From Daedaleopsis sinensis (taxonomy: Eukaryota; Basidiomycota; Agaricomycetes; Polyporales; Polyporaceae): DNA of 64,000 nt. The notes below the pieces were generated by a model. The model was not told where the DNA came from. It saw only the letters and a list, made by a program, of their open reading frames with translations, and did not search any database. The stretch lies in the NCBI GenBank assembly GCA_033807695.1, contig CM066302.1, positions 3,410,001-3,474,000 on the forward strand. Direction: 5' to 3'. A program made the translations under genes and the position numbers. Shown one piece after another: positions 44,128-55,796 of the stretch (positions are counted from its first letter, which is position 1; every line of letters begins with the position of its first letter).

Positions 44128-45681
44128 TTACTGGCCGCGGATAGGTTGCGCCCGGGGCCACCTCACGAAGTTGGCTGCCATCTTCTGCAAGAAGATGAAA
44201 TCGGAGCCGTCGCCCTGAGTTCCGCGAGTTCGATGAGGTGAGCTTGGACCGAGACAGTAGATCACTACTCACGACGAAGTTATGTGGGAAGCCGGGTTCG
44301 AACGACAGCACACTCTCGAGATACTTCACTTGCTCATCAGAAAGCGTGATATTCAACGCTTCAATGTTGCCCTCGAGTTGCTCGACCTTTCTTCCTCCAA
44401 TGATCGGGAACACATGCGTGGTCTTATGCATCACGTACGCGATAGCCACTGGCGGATCAAAATAGTCAGGTCAAATGGCTGTCACAGATCGAACGACGTG
44501 TGATTTGTCGTACCAGCCTGAATACTCTTCGTTCCGACCTGCTTCGCGACCTCCTCCAAGGCCTTGCACACTTTGCGCTCGTCTTCGGTCCTTTCCCAGT
44601 CTGGTCGAGCAATGGTACGTCCTATAAGAAGTGTTAGGCTACTGTTCAGATCGAGCAAGCTCGCGTGACTGACCTTTCTCTCCCGTCTCGCGACGTCTTT
44701 CTTCCTCCTCGTCAGTCCGGATATGACCCGCGGCAAGCACATTCCATGGGGCGAGCGCGAGACCTGTAGAGAACAGAACATTGTCCAACTCGCCCATCCG
44801 AAGCGGATATCACGGCTCGTTCCGTACCTTCTGCTCTCGCCATAGGGATGATGTCTCGCTCGAAGTCCCGCTGAAGGATGCTCCAAGCACCCTGGTATAT
44901 GACGAAGGGAGTTTTGCCAGTCAAGCGTGCGTACTGGTTTGCCTTCGCAACGATCCAGGCTGGAGTGTCCGAGATACCCTGCAATAACAATTATAACATG
45001 GATCAGCGACGGTGCATGGTGTGTAGCATCGAGCGCGTACCAAGTACAGGACCTTTCCCGAGGCCACGAGGTGATGCAGGCCGTTCATGACTTCTTCTAC
45101 CGATGTGTCCCAGTCCCACTAGCAGCGGTGTGAGTATAGAGTATGGCCGACAAAGTGAGATGCACCTACCCAATGCACGTAGAAGATGTCGATGTAGCTC
45201 GTACGCAGCTTCTTGAGAGAGTCTTCGACCGAGATATGCATTGCCTTCACGTTGTTCCCGACATAGTGCACTTTCTGAGCGATCTCGGTCGCTGCCCCCT
45301 TGTAGTTCGACGTATACTAACAAATATTCTCAGCTTGAAGAAGTGATATGTGAGTGATTGGGTCTGAAGTACCTTCGTAGCAATAACCATCTGGTTGCGG
45401 ATGTTGCGCTTCTCCATCCACTCCCCGATGAACTCCTCGGACGTCTCGTCTTGGTAGGTGTTCGCAGTGTCGATGAAGTTGCCGCCGGCATCGTAGAACG
45501 CGTCGAGAAGCTTGAAGCTCGACTCCTTATTCATCGCGCCCATGCCTATCTTGGCCCACTTGTCGCCGATGCTCATAGCACCGAGACAGAGCGGAGAGAC
45601 GTGCACGCCGGCGAGTGGGGAGAGTTGGCGGTAGTAGCCGAGCTTCGTCGGCGGAGGGGGTGCGAGACCTGGTGCGGACAT
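44128..45681 (-). CDS. Aldo-keto reductase, aryl-alcohol dehydrogenase type
   Basis: Eight exons: 45681-45373, 45316-45170, 45118-45041, 44978-44828, 44763-44674, 44621-44514, 44448-44273, 44214-44128; 381 residues. The AKR tetrad is visible: Asp71 and Tyr76 ([10 protein letters not shown]), Lys103 (VIATK) and His151 (IDIFYVHW). The [42 protein letters not shown] and [20 protein letters not shown] segments follow the barrel order, the last contacting NADPH. Opening residues ([20 protein letters not shown]) are those of fungal AAD proteins, which reduce aromatic aldehydes, including lignin-derived ones. It lies 2 kb from a tannase/feruloyl esterase and 4 kb from an FAD hydroxylase, consistent with aromatic metabolism (inference). 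Confidence 0.92.
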
Positions 45682-45749
45682 TATGATTGAGTGGGATGTG
45701 GATAGGCAGTGGTATGTGTAGCGGGTAGACCGCAACCAGACGACTTGAG

Positions 45750-45757
45750 CTTTTATA
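45750..45757 (-). promoter_or_regulatory. TATA box of the aldo-keto reductase gene
   Basis: The minus strand reads TATAAAAG, about 70 bp before the ATG at 45681. Confidence 0.6.
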
Positions 45758-47605
45758 CCTTACCTCAGGGCGCTGAGAAGTATGATGTGCAGCTGTTCCA
45801 TGGGCGAGATACTGATTCAGTCCAGTGGTTCTGAGGAGAGTGACATAAGCATGTACACATATATTCCTTCGGGACGACTCACGATTTGTTGCATTTGCTG
45901 ACAGTATTGGAGGCGACCCACGATGGTTCCTTTAACGTACTACATAGCATCAGCTGTACACGGCAGCATGCCGTACGGTGATCGATATTTTGCGAGCCTG
46001 AAGGGGTCTGCTAGTAATCGGGATTATACTCGCGTGCTGGAGAGTAGACATCACAACTGTGAAGATGACGCTATGGGTCAATAGCCTGAGAGGCAACCCT
46101 CACCTACAGACACCGATTAGCACGCGCCAGTACAGAGGCATTGCGTGGCAGCTCGGCACGACGTGATGTATAGGGCACGGCCGCCATACTATTGAAAAAT
46201 GGCCGGGACTAGGAAGCAGTCTCAGTTGACGCAGACACGAACGAGCGGGGGTCACGGCCAGCGGAACTCCGAAGTAGAAGAAGCTGGAATCAGACGTCAG
46301 CTTTTACGATGAAGAATTCACTGACCTCACGAGCCTGGCTCACGAATCCGGACGCCAACTTGTTGGAGCAAAAAGTTTTTGTCAGCTCAGACGTCAAAGC
46401 TTGCATATATCCGAGCATGGTATACCAGTGCTCAATTCCCAAGCGGTTCAACCACTCAAGGCTGTTATCCACAATAAGTCCGCGTCAACGTCTGAGGAGG
46501 AAGGGACTGGGAGAGAGTCAGCAGGAGTCAGCGTTTGTCAAGTAACGATTCTGCGGGTGCCGCTTACGTACTTGTTCTTGGGTGCTAATTCCCACGAATA
46601 GCATAGCATTTTGCCGAGTAAGCAATGCACGTCAGTAAGCAATGCACGTCATGGCATATACTCAGCTTAACCGTAACGTTCCACTTAACGGACTTAGACC
46701 CAGCGACAGTTTCACAGCTCGAGCTTGTCGACACACTTGCAGACCACACGTACAAGCCTGTGGGGTTGAAACCTCCTGGAATACACTAGTGTGCGTGAAC
46801 TGGGTCCCGGGAGATTACTCACGTTTAGTACGATCCTGCTTCCTAGTAAAAGCTGTCTTTCCCACCTCAGGCCTCAGTCGCCAAGCTACCTCTCGTTATA
46901 TCTTGAGAGGGCTGCATCCAGAAATCATTGTACAAGGCAGATGATGGCAACACTCGAGTGACGACGAGCTGGCGCCAATCTTGCTTAGCTCGAAGTCGAT
47001 GGCCCTTGTACTTAATGACGAATCGTTGACTTTAGACCCTCTCTCTCTCCAGCTTTCTCAAGTCTGAGAAACCACACATGCACTGCAGCAACCTGGAAAG
47101 AAGTAAGTAGCGTGCTGGTAATTGTTCTCTATCCCATTCTAACTTTAGGCTCTTACTGGATATCTGCCCTCATCTTCGGTACTGCGTCCGAGGTCCAAGC
47201 CAAAGCACGTCAGGATCCTCATTTCCGCAACGAAGAAAAGACATGTGAGTGCTCGTGTCATCGTGTCCAGAATACTTGCGTTGTAATGCCGTACCGATAC
47301 CCTTCTTTACGTCAAGGCATGACACTGCTTCTCGTGAGTATTCATGCCCTAGAAATTGTCACGAGGGCCCCAGGGCTCTGGTTCCCATCCTAACGAACGG
47401 AAACGGAGCTGATTTTCGGAGCTTTAGAGTTTATTATCAAGCGTGCTATGCATTCTTGAGGTATCGAGCCTCAGATTGGTCCAAGAACCACCTGAAAGAA
47501 GAGAGAGCACGTAAAGTCTACCGTTGATCAAATGGTATGTCTCCTCGAATAGCATCGCGCCATCATCAGATACACAATCTCGCGGGCCGAAGGTGCACTG
47601 GCATC

Positions 47606-47611
47606 TATAAG
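47606..47611 (+). promoter_or_regulatory. TATA-like box of the tannase gene
   Basis: TATAAG lies about 115 bp before the ATG at 47725. Confidence 0.4.
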
Positions 47612-47724
47612 GCCCGAGCTGAAGCACCGTCAAAAGGCCGAGGCATCGTCTCCATTGATCACCCTCGTCCCAGCGTTCAAACGATTCCCTGACACACTCC
47701 CGTCTGGAGAATCATGCCACGAAA

Positions 47725-49356
47725 ATGAGGACACTCTCCGTCTTGCAGGTCGTCTCCTCTATCGTTGGCACGCATGCCCTAAAGTGCTCCGTTGCCGCGC
47801 TTCAGAAGGCTTTAACGTCCCATGCAACCGTCACATCTGCAGTGTCCGTCGCTAGCAATGGCACCTACGGACAAGGTGCTATAGATATAGCCTACCCTAC
47901 CAACCCGACGAACCTCCCCGCCCTCTGCGCCGTCATCGTCAACGTCGCATCGTCTAACACATCCTCTTTCAACTTCGGCCTCTTCCTCCCCTCCGAGTGG
48001 AACGAGCGGTTCCTGGCCGTCGGCAACGGAGGCTTCGCGGGCGGCATCAACTGGCTGGACATGGGTGCCGGCGTTGGTTATGGCTTTGCGACGGTGTCTA
48101 CCGACACCGGACACAACTCGACGTCCGGAGACGCCCAGTGGGCTCAGAACAATCCCGAGGCGAGAACTGACTGGGGTTGGAGAGCCATGCACGGCTCCGT
48201 CGAGATCGGCAAGGAGCTCTCGCAGGCCTACTACGGCTCCAAAATCAAGTACTCCTACTACTCCGGGTGCTCAACGGGCGGGAGGCAGGGGATCAGAGAC
48301 GCTCAGCTCTTCCCTGACGATTTCGACGGCATCCTTGCTGGCGCACCTGCGTGGTGGACCACTCATCTACAGACTTGGACTACCAAGATGGGCGCGATCA
48401 ACCTACCCCTCAACGGCTCCAACCGCATCGACCCCTCGTTGTTCAGCGCCATCGAAGCCGAGGTGCTCAAGCAGTGCGACGGCTCCGACGGCCTGAAGGA
48501 CAACATCATCTCCGACCCGCTACGCTGCAACTTCAACCCCGACACCCTCCTCTGCACGCCAACATCGAACGCCAGCAGATGTCTGACCCCCACCCAACTC
48601 GATACGCTGTATCAGATCTACGGCGACTACGTCGAGACCAACGACACCTTCGTCTTTCCGGGCTTCGCACTGGGCTCCGAGGGCCAGTGGGACGTCCTGC
48701 TCGGCACGCCGACCAACGAGCCGGTCAGCCTCGGGATTGACTACATCCGCTACTTCCTCGACCTGCCCAACTTCCAGTACCCCGATTTCGACTTCTCGAT
48801 CGTCCAGCTCGCTGAAGCGCTCGACCCGGGAAACGCGACCGCGGACGACTTCGCCGCGCTCGCCGCGTTCCACGCGCGCGGCGGCAAGCTGCTGCAGTAC
48901 CACGGCTGGGCGGACGCGCTCATCGCGACCGGCTCCTCGCTTTACCTCTACAAGCACGTCCTCCGCGCGCTCGCCCCGCAGGGCGTCGCGCAGCCGCTCG
49001 ACAGCTGGTATCGCCTCTTCCTCGTCCCGGGCATGCAGCATTGCGCGGGCACCCCCGCGGACGTGCGGGCCCCGTGGTACTTTGCGGGCGCGAACCAGGC
49101 GGGCGCGCTCGGCACGGGGGTGCGCTCGGTGCCGGGCTTCGAGGATGGTCGGCACGACGCGCTGCTCGCGCTGGTGGACTGGGTCGAGCGCGGGACGGTT
49201 GTGGACGAGATCGTCGCAACGCGCTTTGTGGACGACGTGATCGAGCAGGGCGTGGAGAGGCAGCGCCCGATCTGCGCGTACCCGAAACAGGCGGTCTATG
49301 ACGGGAAGGGAGACGTGGACGCAGCGAGGAGCTGGGGATGCCAAAACCTGTTCTGA
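47725..49356 (+). CDS. Secreted tannase/feruloyl esterase
   Basis: An intronless frame of 543 residues, in contrast to its intron-rich neighbours. A signal peptide (MRTLSVLQVVSSIVGTHA) is followed by the tannase fold. The CS-D-HC catalytic pattern of the family is present: Cys182-Ser183 in YSGCSTGGRQG, Asp397 in YHGWADALI, and His439-Cys440 in VPGMQHCAG. Upstream family motifs (FLAVGNGGFAGGINW, STDTGH, DWGWRAMHGSVEIGKELSQA) are also intact. It hydrolyses phenolic esters such as feruloyl-polysaccharide or gallate bonds outside the cell; the preferred substrate cannot be read from sequence. The absence of introns could reflect retroposition or transfer, but base composition matches nearby exons. 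Confidence 0.93.
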   Translation: MRTLSVLQVVSSIVGTHALKCSVAALQKALTSHATVTSAVSVASNGTYGQGAIDIAYPTNPTNLPALCAVIVNVASSNTSSFNFGLFLPSEWNERFLAVGNGGFAGGINWLDMGAGVGYGFATVSTDTGHNSTSGDAQWAQNNPEARTDWGWRAMHGSVEIGKELSQAYYGSKIKYSYYSGCSTGGRQGIRDAQLFPDDFDGILAGAPAWWTTHLQTWTTKMGAINLPLNGSNRIDPSLFSAIEAEVLKQCDGSDGLKDNIISDPLRCNFNPDTLLCTPTSNASRCLTPTQLDTLYQIYGDYVETNDTFVFPGFALGSEGQWDVLLGTPTNEPVSLGIDYIRYFLDLPNFQYPDFDFSIVQLAEALDPGNATADDFAALAAFHARGGKLLQYHGWADALIATGSSLYLYKHVLRALAPQGVAQPLDSWYRLFLVPGMQHCAGTPADVRAPWYFAGANQAGALGTGVRSVPGFEDGRHDALLALVDWVERGTVVDEIVATRFVDDVIEQGVERQRPICAYPKQAVYDGKGDVDAARSWGCQNLF

Positions 49357-49592
49357 GGCTCGAGGTAGAGGATTATATTGTCAAGTTGGACGGGCGACTA
49401 ATGCTCTGCGCAGAACCCGATCCACACGTGCGAGATCAGAATGAGCAGACACATAGCAGATGATCATATTGTGAGATACACCTTCCACATTCTATTATAA
49501 GTACAATCTCATGGCAAGGAGCGGGGGTGCACGATGATAACCGTTGGGGTGAATCCACCCAAGTACAGTATCGATAGTATCCGAGACGTCAA

Positions 49593-51818
49593 TCAAGCCT
49601 GCTTGAGTACCTCCGCAAAGTACTTGCGCAGCCCCTCCACACCATCCACGAACGCACCGACGTATCCATCAGGCCGCACGACAACAGCGAGAGTGGCCTT
49701 GCCATCGACATGGTATGCGTCGTACGCATACCCCTTCGTGTCATGGTAGGAAGTTGCGCCCGGGAACTCCTTCGGGACGCCGTTGCGACCGAGAACGACG
49801 GTCTTGACGGTGCCTTCGGGGTATTGCTGTGCCGCAGCGACCACTTCCTCCGTGAGAGAGTGAGCGCCATCGCCGTGAGGAGTGAACACCAGCACCGTGT
49901 GGGCGTAGAGCTTGAAGAAGTCGAACAAGGCTGCGGCCTTGCCGGCGGCGTCGACCAGTTCCGGCGCATTGGGCGCGCGATCGCCCGCGCGCACGTCCTC
50001 TCCGCGATAACCTATGTACGCGCGCGCCTTCAGCTCCTCGACGTCGCGACCGCCCGAGCCACGGAAGTCGACCGCGAGCGGGCTCCAGCGGTAGTTGATC
50101 TCGAGCTGACGGAGCGACGGGTCACGCCACCTGAGGAACCCGGACTCCGCAATGTCCGCGTCGTCGTTCTCCTTGATTATAGCGTGCGTGTAGAGACTCC
50201 CGGTGGTCTTGAGCATATAGGCGACGACGGGCAACCGTTCGATGTCGTAGGTCGAGAGGAGCTCCAGGGGAGCCAGCCCTTTGTAAACGAGAGCTAGCTT
50301 CCAGGACAAGTTGAACTGTGAGCACAACTTATATTAGTCCAAACGAAGGTGGTCGATGGATCGTGCTACTGACGGAGTCCTGAACGCTCGTGTTCAGTCC
50401 TTGACCGCCGGTAGGGGAATGGATATGCGCTGCGTCTATCAAGAATTCAAGGCGTGATTGAGCGCTGACAGGATATGAGCTCTTGATTCGTGAGGGAACT
50501 GACCTCCGGCAACGAATACGCGGCCTTGAGAGAACTTGTTCACCATCCTTATCTTGGGCCTATTTCGATCTTTAGAAAGACGATCCGACCAGGGCGCTGA
50601 CGTGCGACTCACTTCCAATACGTTGTAGACGTCACACTCTTGAACACGAGGTCCTTCCGCCCAGTATTTTCATGAATGAAATCCACGAACTTAACGGGAT
50701 CGACCAATTCGACCGGATCGAAGTTTTGACCGACGACCCCAACATGGAAATGTCCAACATCTTTCTTTGGGCGCAAAGCGATCCTGGAATGAAGGGATAA
50801 ACAGCAGGAATGATGCATGGTGTTGGAGAGACCTACGTGAACTTGTTGGGCTGAGACCATATATGCCAGTACTGTATATTGTTGGCCGTAAGAATATGTA
50901 AAACACGTGCGATACGCCGTGTGTCGAACACTCACATCTGAAGAAACTCCTTCGACCACAGCGTCCGACCAGACTTGCCCGTCCCCTTCCTTGGTTTGGC
51001 CTGCAAAGGTCAACCCGACGGCCCTCCGGGTAAAGCCTCAACGTGGCAACGTGTGAGCCTCAAGTCGAGCATGAACGTTTGATGATCCAGACGCACCTCT
51101 AGCACCGTCTGCGCCGAGAACAAACCCCGCTCTTATTATCTCGGCCTTTTCCTCCCCATCCGTAGAAGTCTTCTTCACATTCACGGTAACTCCGTCGGCG
51201 TCTTGTTCGATCCCCGTCGGTTCGGTTCCCAATTCGACGTGGACACCGTACTTTGCCAGGTGGTCGCGGAAGACCTGCTCAGTCACATATTGGCTGATAC
51301 TGATGGTGTCCTGCACGATGGGTTAGATGGTATCGAGGATAGTCATAAAGTTGCGTAACAAGACTACGTACCTCTGGACGATCGGGTGACGTGTGGATTC
51401 CCTCGAACATATCCCACGATGCGACCATCTCAGTACCTCCGGGTAGCTTGTATACCCCTATCGGGGCCACAGAGCGCGAACGATGACGAACGTCTTCTAG
51501 TACTCCGAGAAAGGAGAAGAGTTCCAAGGTCCTTGGCTACGAGCACATTGAGCGCTACAGTTGTCAAGCAGAGAAAACGTATTGTACGACGTACGTGTAA
51601 AGCACTCCCTCGGGAGGCTTGGTGGAATTGTGTCGCCTTGTCGATGATGCGAATGGGAACTCCGTTCTGCGCCAAGGTAAGTGCAGCTGCCAAAGCGGAA
51701 GGTCCGGCTCCAATCTGACATGGGTTCATGGTTAGTATCATGATTGACTCCAAGTCCACTGCTCTAGTCACGGCCAGCGACGTACCACAAGAATCGGCGT
51801 GGAGTTGGGGGAAGACAT
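49593..51818 (-). CDS. FAD-dependent aromatic hydroxylase (phenol 2-monooxygenase type)
   Basis: Ten exons: 51818-51786, 51714-51595, 51536-51372, 51310-51097, 51036-50936, 50871-50837, 50783-50613, 50547-50504, 50435-50374, 50315-49593; 555 residues. FAD-binding GAGPSALAAALTLAQNG lies at about 13-29, the DG motif GADGARG near 172-178, and the GD motif GDAAHIHSPTGGQGLNTSVQ near 294. All three mark group A flavoprotein hydroxylases. The C-terminal ~130 residues (AGDRAPNAPELVD...FFKLYAHTVLVFT) form the thioredoxin-like domain of phenol hydroxylases. It inserts an oxygen atom into a phenolic ring using NAD(P)H. It is tail-to-tail with the tannase, 236 bp apart, suggesting a shared aromatic pathway (inference). 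Confidence 0.93.
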
Positions 51819-52725
51819 GATCAGGGTCGTACGATGTGTTCTGAAGAGAGTCAAGGTTATGGAGAAACTTCAGATGGATTGGCCTCTGCTCCGCAACCTT
51901 TATAGCACTCAGAGCGTTAATGCCAGCGTCGCAATTCACACTGGACTATGTGCAACAAGAAAGAATCCCATCGTGAATTCTTGTCGCATACTTGTCGACG
52001 TGCGACGCCATCGGCGACGCATGCGCAGTTATATTCACTGTGTAAAGGTCGATGAGCGTCCGCCGCACACCGCTGCCACGTTTGCGGGTATGTTTTCACG
52101 GTTCACAGAGGTTCAAAAGCTTCGATCCGATGGCCGCGCATCGCGAGTTGCAAGTGTGTCTGGCGAACGCGTCGAGGCTTTCCTTGGGAATCCGTGCGCA
52201 AACAGCTCTATCCACAGCACCAATGTTTGACCTCCTCCGCCATATGTGAGGCCTTGCCATGCAGCATGAGGCGTGTTACAGGTGTATAGCTTGGCTTGTG
52301 AACTCGCAAGCGGCTGGAGGATGGTACAGCCTAACTTCTAAGGTCATCGATCATCGTCGACCGTCGCCGGGAAGTAAATCGATTACATGTCAGCAGGAAA
52401 GGCAATCATTGTTATTAAAGTCGACCTTTCTCCACGACATCGGCAAGTATTACTCACCGCGCATCTTGCCGCCGTGGATGACTCAGACTGGAGTCTGGAT
52501 GCTCGTTCTTTCCTGGTGAGATCTACTAGGATCTACTAGTATGATGATAGACAAAATGTAGAAGGTCCGCTGATATAGATAGAGCTAGCTGGAGCCTGGC
52601 TAGAGCGGGAGCGTCACCTCGTCACCGCGAACATAAACATACCAGGGCGAATCGTACAGCTGCGATATCCGAGATCAGCAAGAAAACTTGAACAAAGGTC
52701 TACGCGCACCGTTCGTATGACGCTC
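51819..52725. other. Intergenic, 907 bp
   Basis: Contains the hydroxylase promoter and then no recognisable gene. A small gatctacta direct repeat lies near 52520-52540. Confidence 0.5.
51897..51904 (-). promoter_or_regulatory. TATA box of the FAD hydroxylase gene
   Basis: The minus strand reads TATAAAGG, about 80 bp before the ATG at 51818. Confidence 0.55.
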
Positions 52726-54402
52726 TCAATTCTCCCAGTCCTCGTCCGTGAGGATATCCTCTTCCCGAAGCCTGGGGAATATACGCTGGAGATACGCGAC
52801 CGCCTTCTCCTTCATCCCCTCCGGCCAACCCCCGCACACCATGTCGATGCGGCAGAGGGCGTTCGAGTACGTTGGGACCGTGTCGATGTCGAGCTCCACA
52901 AGCGGCGCGGTGTCGGGCAGCAGCATGACGAGCATGTCCAGCGCCGGGCAGCCCTTCGCGAGCTTCTCGAGCGCGGTGATGGGTGTGCGCGGCACTGGCA
53001 CGCGGGGGAGCCCGTCCAGCCCGTCGTCCTCGTCGTCCTCAGTGTCCACGAACGGCAGGCAGAGGTACTCGAGCCGCGGCCACGCGGCGGCGATGTGTGC
53101 GACGTCGTCCGCAGAGACCGCGATCTCGGTCTCGAAGTGCGAGTTGTGGAAGTTTGCACTCTCGATGCCGCGCACAGCGTAGAGGCCCGCGAAGAGGTCA
53201 TCGAAGCGGCGCACGGTTGCGTCGTTGACGTTGTCCGCGATGTTGAAGTTGATGTCGCGGAGCGTGTGCGCGAAGCGGGTGGCGAGGATGCTCGCCCAGT
53301 GCGCGATCGCGGCGTCGTCGAAGACTACGGACGCGAGGCGGATGGTATCGAGGCGGGACGAGTGCAGGGCGTCGAGCAGGTAAGTTATGTTCTTCGGGTG
53401 ACCGCCGATCGCTATTTGCTCGACTGGCCCAAGGTCGATGGGGGCGATTTTTTGCGACGGGGCGGCCGGTTCGGGGGGCTGTGCGAGCACGACGTTGAGA
53501 CTTCGCAGATTGGGAAGTGCGTGGCAGATGGTCCCTATGAGTGCCTGGCCCTTAGTGATTGCCAACATCAAGTGACGGAGCTTCTCGAAGCTGGGCAGAA
53601 AGGCAGCGGTACAGTGCGTGAGTCCACAGGGCACCTCCAGTTGCTCGACGTGTGGTGATCGGGAATGGATGAGACGGAGGGCCGCGACAGACGTGTATTC
53701 TCCCGGCTCAGTCTCCTGGCTGGGGGTACCAAATGCCCCGCTCCCAAAATCGCGGAAGTCGAGAAAGACGTCGCGCAGCGTTGATGATAGGACCAGAAGG
53801 AAAGCCGAAGAGCACTCGTCTCGTAAACCCCATCTAAGGTGTCTCAGGCGAGGCAGCAGTGTCGTGCCACCGGTCTTCTCAAGTAAGGTCGCGGAGGTGA
53901 TGCCGTCGATTCTCTCGTTGAACGTCTCATAGCTCCGCACCAAAGAGGCGTAATATTGCATGCGAGCCCACTCTCCGTCGTCGATCGGCCCACAGATGAC
54001 CTGGTTATTTGTGGGGTGAGTGACAAGCTCCGGACCGGGCAATGAGGTGAGAAGGTGAAGGAACAGTCCATGTCAACCGCGACAGATGTTTGATGTATGA
54101 CGGTGACTAGAGTGAAAGGGGGCCACTCAGTCATGCGTCCAAGAGCAGGCAGTACTCACATGCTGCTTGATGATGATCTCCGTGTCCTCGTGGACAAAAT
54201 CAACTGTCTTGATGGACTTGTGGAGGAGCGAAAGCAGGCGTTCCATACCTTTCAACTCCTCCCATAGGATCTCGAGCGCAGGTTCGGACAACGCATGCGA
54301 GACGCGTGCACAGGCGACTAAGGTCTCCTTGTTATCCGCACTCTGCCGCATTACCTCCCGCACCACCTCCGGAATTAGCCAGACTCGATGAACGACATTC
54401 AT
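52726..54402 (-). CDS. F-box protein, separate family
   Basis: Exons 54402-54160 and 54000-52726 (intron 159 nt, GTGAGT...AACCAG) give 505 residues. The N-terminus has the F-box-like helix pattern VWLIPEVVREVMRQSADNKE followed by TLVACARVSHALSEPALEIL, then WEEL, typical of basidiomycete F-box proteins. The rest is a leucine-rich, helix-strand body with repeats such as LPRLRHLRWGL and FEKLRHLMLAI, and an acidic insert (DTEDDEDDGLD). It does not share intron positions or C-terminal block with paralogues A-D and is not part of that expansion. Probably a substrate adaptor of an SCF ubiquitin ligase; target unknown. Confidence 0.78.
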
Positions 54403-55796
54403 ATCCGCTTTAGTAGCTACTGCGCTGTTGCGACTTGATGAGGCCGGTGACTGAAAGTCCCGGTAAGGTTGGCCACTGTGCCGAAAAATCTGCGATCCAC
54501 CGAGTAGATATTACTGTGATATTCCAATAATCAGCTCACAGCCTATTTACGTGGCGCGTTACACACCTTGCACAATGCAGACGAGCGATGGGTTAAAATT
54601 TGGGAAGGAAGAGGAGGAGGAGGAGGACTCAGGAGGAGTTGAAGAAACGCATATGCGCCAATATAGGCGTCGATAACCGGGCCGGGCAGCGCGGATCGAG
54701 CCGCCTTCTCCGAACGAATATTTCGGCTCCGAAGTTCGAACTATGTAGCCTGTCGCAGCTCCGAGACTCTCTCTTCTCTTCTCTCTACTTTTCATCGTCC
54801 CTTTCAACACTTCTGCTGGCACGCCAAACGATGCAGTGTTGGTTGTCATGGCCAAGAGCTTCGTCATCATCCACATGTGTCGGTCATAGGGCGGTACCAT
54901 GGAAAAGCGTTCAAGATTATGGTCACCAGGCCGCGTTTTCCAGCCGCATATGCGCTGCAGGCGGGTTACCATCGGTGATGTCGGGTCAACATGTAGCACA
55001 GACGGCGGTCGAACTCAGTTCAGAGCCCAGAGAAGGGTAATAATCGTCACTAAACATTGGCTTCTAGACTTGAACGTTCGCTGCGCACAGCCAAAATGCC
55101 AGGGCATGGGACACTACACGTACGGGTGCTATCCGTCCCGGCTATGTAGGAGGCGCGGGTCCTGATGGAAGAGGGTTCAAGGTAAGTAACGTCATTCTGG
55201 TGGTTCCGAATAGAGATCTAGAGCATTCACGAAGGGTCATTAAGCGGGTTTATCATCGCGTCGTTAACCTTTTGGTGTCCATCACCATGGTACCTCGCTT
55301 GCTTGGGAGAGGGTGGCATTAGCCTGCAGGCATATGATCAATACGACCTCGTTCGTCTGCCAAACTCTACGCCAGGGAAGGGCAGAGAAGCCCTTGACGT
55401 ACGTCTGCATGCTCAGAGGTTGCGGCATGCTGCGGGAGCTTTCCCTCGAGTACCGCCTCCATGCAGTATCCTTTGCGATCCTCCACATGCGCGCCTCGGT
55501 CAAGAGATCGTCCGACGACGACAGTTAGCGACAGTTTGTGATATCCATGAGCGTCTCCATGACGAACATGCCTACGAGCACCCTACAACCACTGCAGGTA
55601 GGCTCCACACGATTATGCAATTGCATATAAAGTGCGCCGGGTAAGTCACCCAGCTCCCCATTCGCTCTCTTCTCTCTCCCTCCAGGCCTGGTGCTCCATT
55701 CAGTGTTCTCTTCCCTTGCAGTGCAAGTTCGCCACCTCGTCTGCCTCTCGCTAGCCTCCCTTCGCAGCCCCCGACGCACACACACTAACATTCGAC
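54403..55796. other. Intergenic, 1.39 kb
   Basis: Has a gag/gga simple repeat at about 54606-54632 and short chance frames. The promoter of the small secreted protein lies at its right end. Confidence 0.5.
55626..55631 (+). promoter_or_regulatory. TATA box of the small secreted protein gene
   Basis: TATAAA lies 166 bp before the ATG at 55797. The leader between them is pyrimidine-rich, as in strongly expressed fungal genes. Confidence 0.5.

Larger units (their letters stand above)
45682..47724. other. Intergenic, 2.0 kb
   Basis: A divergent region between the aldo-keto reductase and the tannase. It holds the two TATA boxes listed separately and a 17 bp tandem duplication (agtaagcaatgcacgtc twice, 46618-46651). 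No credible gene was found. Confidence 0.55.

Noticed and set aside
48520..49344. 274-codon minus-strand frame
   Set aside because: Shadow of the tannase catalytic half, with Arg/Glu/Val-rich composition typical of antisense to GC-rich exons.
49357..49592. Operon-like link of tannase and hydroxylase
   Set aside because: The genes are convergent eukaryotic units with separate promoters; proximity alone is kept as a finding, not as an operon.
52717..53658. 313-codon plus-strand frame
   Set aside because: Antisense shadow of the F-box gene at 52726-54402.
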